Below are positions 22,719 through 23,654 of a DNA stretch of 23,654 nucleotides, in pieces. The notes beneath the pieces are model-generated. The model searched no databases. It was not told where the DNA came from and was given only the letters and a program-made list of their open reading frames with translations. The position numbers and the translations under genes were made by a program. The stretch lies in assembly GCA_019746355.1 (NCBI GenBank), contig JAIESC010000156.1, positions 1 to 23,654 on the forward strand, given 5' to 3'. Origin of the DNA: Xanthobacteraceae bacterium. Its GTDB lineage: Bacteria > Pseudomonadota > Alphaproteobacteria > Rhizobiales > Xanthobacteraceae. Position 1 is the first letter of the stretch. Each line of letters opens with the position of its first letter.

Positions 22719-23654
22719 TCAAGCCGAGCGGGCGCTGTTGCCGAAGAAGTCCTTGACCCGGGAGAAGAAACCGGTGGCCTCGGGCTGCGTGTCCTTCGAT
22801 GACAGTTTTTCGAACTCGGCCAGGAGCTCGCGCTGACGCTTGGTCAGATTTTGCGGCGTTTCGACCACCACCTGGACGTACATGTCGCCGCTCTGCTTGG
22901 CCCGCAGCACCGGCATCCCCTTACCGCCGAGGCGGAATCTGCGGCCCGATTGCGTGCCGGAGGGCACCTTCACCCGCGCCTTGCTGCCATCGATCGACGG
23001 CACCTCGAATTCCCCGCCCAAGGCGGCCGTCACCATCGAGATCGGCACCCGGCAATGCAGGTCCGCGCCGTCGCGCTGAAACAGCGGGTGTGCGGCCAGC
23101 GACAGGAAAATATAGAGGTCGCCGGCCGGGCCGCCGCGCACGCCCGCCTCGCCCTCGCCGGCCAGCCGGATGCGGGTGCCGTCCTCGACGCCGGGCGGGA
23201 TGTTGACCGACAGCGTGCGCTCCTTGGTGGTGCGCCCGGAGCCGGCGCAGGTCGGGCACGGATCCTCGATCACCTGGCCGCGGCCCTGGCAGATCGGGCA
23301 GGTCCGCTCCAGCGTGAAGAAGCCGCCCTGAGTGTGACGGATGCGGCCGTGGCCGTTGCAGTGCTGGCAGGTCTTGGGCTTGGTGCCGGGCTTGGCGCCC
23401 GAGCCGGAGCAGGCCTCGCAGGTCACCGACGTGGGCAGCCGCACCTGCGCGTTCTTGCCGAGGAAGGCCTCCTCCAGCGTGATCTCCATATTGAAGCGCA
23501 GGTCCGCGCCGCGCTCGCGGCCCGAGCTGCGCTGGCGCGCGCCGCCCATGCCGAAGATGCCCTCGAAGATGTCGGAAAAGGCCGAGCCGAAATCGGTGCC
23601 GAAGCCGTGCGCCCCGCCGCCCATGCCCTGCTCGAAGGCGGCGTGGCCGAAGCG
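22719..23654 (-). CDS. dnaJ: Chaperone DnaJ (3' part; N-terminus beyond window)
   Basis: Hsp40 cochaperone that delivers unfolded proteins to DnaK and stimulates its ATPase. The visible 311 codons enter in frame at the right edge with [10 protein letters not shown], the residues just after the J domain; the J domain itself (with HPD) is outside. Then come the Gly/Phe-rich linker, four zinc motifs ([32 protein letters not shown]), the substrate-binding C-terminal domains ([41 protein letters not shown]) and a tail ending in [16 protein letters not shown]. All eight zinc cysteines are present. pmtA follows 86 bases downstream. dnaK is probably upstream, outside the window. Confidence 0.97.
   Translation of the reverse strand, partial: RFGHAAFEQGMGGGAHGFGTDFGSAFSDIFEGIFGMGGARQRSSGRERGADLRFNMEITLEEAFLGKNAQVRLPTSVTCEACSGSGAKPGTKPKTCQHCNGHGRIRHTQGGFFTLERTCPICQGRGQVIEDPCPTCAGSGRTTKERTLSVNIPPGVEDGTRIRLAGEGEAGVRGGPAGDLYIFLSLAAHPLFQRDGADLHCRVPISMVTAALGGEFEVPSIDGSKARVKVPSGTQSGRRFRLGGKGMPVLRAKQSGDMYVQVVVETPQNLTKRQRELLAEFEKLSSKDTQPEATGFFSRVKDFFGNSARSA

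Overview
The window reads as chromosomal DNA of a high-GC alphaproteobacterium of the order Hyphomicrobiales (Rhizobiales), probably near Bradyrhizobiaceae or Xanthobacteraceae. The reasons are strong GC-ending codon use, a pmtA-type phospholipid N-methyltransferase directly downstream of dnaJ, the nth / DUF2244 neighbourhood, a TctC-type solute-binding protein, and palindromic repeats of a style common in that group. No rRNA, tRNA, CRISPR array or transposase was seen.

Layout. 1-5500 is a translation block: rpmI, rplT, a convergent small secreted Cys-rich protein, pheS and pheT. A DUF559 nuclease-like gene sits between pheS and pheT, bounded by 39-nt inverted palindromic repeats and by an exact 10-bp duplication of the pheS-stop/pheT-start junction. 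5600-10000 carries possible catabolic genes: a UbiD-family decarboxylase, an alpha/beta hydrolase, and convergently a Tat-exported flavin amine oxidase with a basic tail. 10170-14074 holds envelope and DNA-repair genes: a YiiX-like NlpC/P60 hydrolase, a CysZ/EI24 membrane protein, nth, a DUF2244 membrane protein, and an AraC-HTH plus O6-methylguanine methyltransferase fusion. 14085-15693 is a visibly AT-richer two-gene minus-strand module of unknown function. 15903-18518 has gpmI facing a TctC protein across a nested inverted repeat.

18680-21743 is a tight minus-strand operon: FMN reductase, pyrF, a fused double DUF1330 protein, a single DUF1330 protein and dapB, partly with overlapping stops and starts. 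It is separated by a three-copy 36-bp tandem repeat from pmtA and the 3' part of dnaJ, which runs off the right edge.

Most genes are housekeeping: ribosomal proteins, tRNA-Phe charging, glycolysis, lysine/peptidoglycan and pyrimidine synthesis, base excision and alkylation repair, phosphatidylcholine synthesis and chaperoning. The least ordinary signals are the DUF559 cassette inside pheST, the AT-rich pair at 14.1-15.7 kb, and the repeat families at 17.4 and 21.9 kb. No intergenic stretch exceeds 300 bases.
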